Shown: one piece after another, positions 4,524-5,048 of the stretch
How the letters are laid out: each line of letters begins with the position of its first letter
How positions within the stretch are numbered: the stretch's first letter is position 1
NCBI GenBank assembly: GCA_030610225.1
Contig: JAUWSD010000113.1
Location: forward strand, 1-5,048
Direction: 5' to 3'
Origin: Chloroflexota bacterium
GTDB lineage: Bacteria; Chloroflexota; Anaerolineae; Anaerolineales; UBA11579
DNA length: 5,048 nt
Made by a program: the position numbers and the translations under genes
The notes under the pieces: generated by a model
Seen by the model: the letters and a program-made list of their open reading frames with translations, nothing else
The model's database searches: none
Told to the model about the DNA's origin: nothing

Positions 4524-4691
4524 CTAGCGTGTTTCTCTATGCAGCTGATGTGTTCTGCAGCGAGGGCAATATTTCTTAAATTCTACGCGGCCAGGATCAT
4601 TACGGCGATTCTTCTCAGTTGTGTAATTTCTTTCTTTACACTCTGTGCACGCCAATGTAACTACTGGGCGGTTTCCTCTTTTTCCAGACAT
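4524..4691 (-). CDS. rpmG: 50S ribosomal protein L33
   Basis: This 55-residue basic protein of the large subunit sits near the E site. It has CTEC near the N-terminus and CPRC near the C-terminus, the zinc-binding (C+) form of L33, with typical motifs NYTTEKNRRNDPGRVEFKKYC in between. Length is standard. The start at 4691 gives the typical MSGKRGNRP and has GAAGG 8 bases upstream; an in-frame Met 20 codons earlier would run through the tuf-rpmG hairpin. It lies 74 bases after tuf and 37 before the tRNA. Confidence 0.96.
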   Translation of the reverse strand: MSGKRGNRPVVTLACTECKERNYTTEKNRRNDPGRVEFKKYCPRCRTHQLHRETR

Positions 4692-4721
4692 TTTAAAAAC
4701 CTTCTTCCAAAAATATTTCTT

Positions 4722-4748
4722 GCGGCCTCTCCGTAATGAAGAGGCCAC
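4722..4748 (-). other. Hairpin between tuf and rpmG (weak terminator or processing site)
   Basis: On the minus strand GTGGCCTCT (4748-4740) pairs with AGAGGCCGC (4730-4722) over 9 bp with one G-U pair and a 9-base loop. The following AAGAAATATTTTT has its T-run displaced by several bases from the stem, so termination is likely to be incomplete. It may reduce read-through from the highly expressed tuf into rpmG. Confidence 0.55.
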
Positions 4749-4765
4749 CATTTATTATATCTAAC

Positions 4766-5048
4766 TTAGTCCAGGATCTCAGTGATAACGCCAGCACCAA
4801 CTGTCAGGCCGCCTTCACGAATAGCGAAGTTGGAGCCCTGCTCAAGTGCAACCGGGGTGATCAGCTCAACCATCAGATTCACGCTGTCTCCAGGCATGAC
4901 CATCTCAACGCCATCTGGCAATGTGATCTGGCCGGTAACGTCCAATGTTCGAATGTAGAACTGCGGGCGGTAACCTGTGAAGAAGGCATTGTGTCGTCCA
5001 CCTTCGTCTTTTCTCAACACATATACCTCACTCATGAATTTCATGTGC
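4766..5048 (-). CDS. tuf: Elongation factor Tu, C-terminal part (partial at window edge)
   Basis: EF-Tu delivers aminoacyl-tRNA to the ribosome with GTP. Only the last 94 residues, most of domain 3, lie in the window; the GTPase domain and domain 2 are beyond the right edge. Family motifs are EVYVL-K-EGGRH, FF-GYRPQFYIRT-DVTG, VEMVMPGDSV and FAIREGG-TVGAGVIT. The frame is open to the edge, and the Met near 5044 is internal because the family residues HxKF precede and include it. One family position is changed: Leu replaces the usual Arg in EGGRTVGAG. tuf heads the visible gene order, and its promoter is outside the window. Confidence 0.97.
   Translation of the reverse strand, partial: HMKFMSEVYVLRKDEGGRHNAFFTGYRPQFYIRTLDVTGQITLPDGVEMVMPGDSVNLMVELITPVALEQGSNFAIREGGLTVGAGVITEILD

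Noticed and set aside
1..5048. Mobile elements, CRISPR arrays, phage or defence genes
   Set aside because: No direct-repeat arrays, terminal inverted repeats, transposase or integrase frames are present; apart from the response regulator, every gene belongs to the conserved tuf-to-rplL block.

Overview
This window is a compact block of translation and transcription housekeeping genes, all read from the minus strand. In transcription order (right to left) it holds the 3' end of tuf (EF-Tu), rpmG (L33), a tRNA-Trp gene, secE, nusG, rplK (L11), rplA (L1), rplJ (L10) and rplL (L7/L12), then a strong terminator and a separate OmpR-type response regulator with its own terminator. The order tuf-rpmG-trnW-secE-nusG-rplKAJL is widely conserved in bacteria. 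The L1, L11 and EF-Tu sequences, the long acidic NusG extension and a Firmicutes-like L10 leader suggest a deep-branching bacterium. My best guess is Chloroflexota (Anaerolineae), from family resemblance only and with low-to-moderate confidence.

Right part (about 4089-5048): tuf, rpmG, tRNA-Trp and secE follow one another with no convincing terminator between them. Short hairpins without good U-tracts lie between tuf and rpmG and between the tRNA and secE, and look more like processing or stabilising structures. NusG carries an N-terminal tail of about 78 residues with 34 acidic and no basic residues ahead of a normal NGN-KOW core.

Middle (about 2048-3335): rplK and rplA are each preceded by a near-identical RNA element. 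It has a shared GUGGGAGGGUGAAAGCCCG strand, a GAAA-capped hairpin, a second hairpin whose stem differs in sequence but is kept by compensatory changes, and a closing CCAC next to the ribosome-binding site. The conserved strand resembles the L1-binding stalk of 23S rRNA, so these look like two L1 autoregulatory operators in one operon.

Left-middle (about 1834-2064): a sigma-A-like promoter (TTGAAT-17-TATAAT) overlaps the end of rplA and drives rplJL. Its leader holds a hairpin with a short U-tract, a possible 13-codon leader ORF, a canonical L10-binding K-turn structure and an 11-bp intrinsic attenuator just ahead of the rplJ ribosome-binding site. rplJ starts with TTG.

Left end (1-883): the rplL terminator, the monocistronic response regulator with unusual DNA-binding-domain residues, its terminator, and an AT-rich edge with an extended -10-like box. 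No mobile element, CRISPR array or phage gene is visible. The novelty here lies in RNA-level regulation and protein extensions rather than a new gene system.
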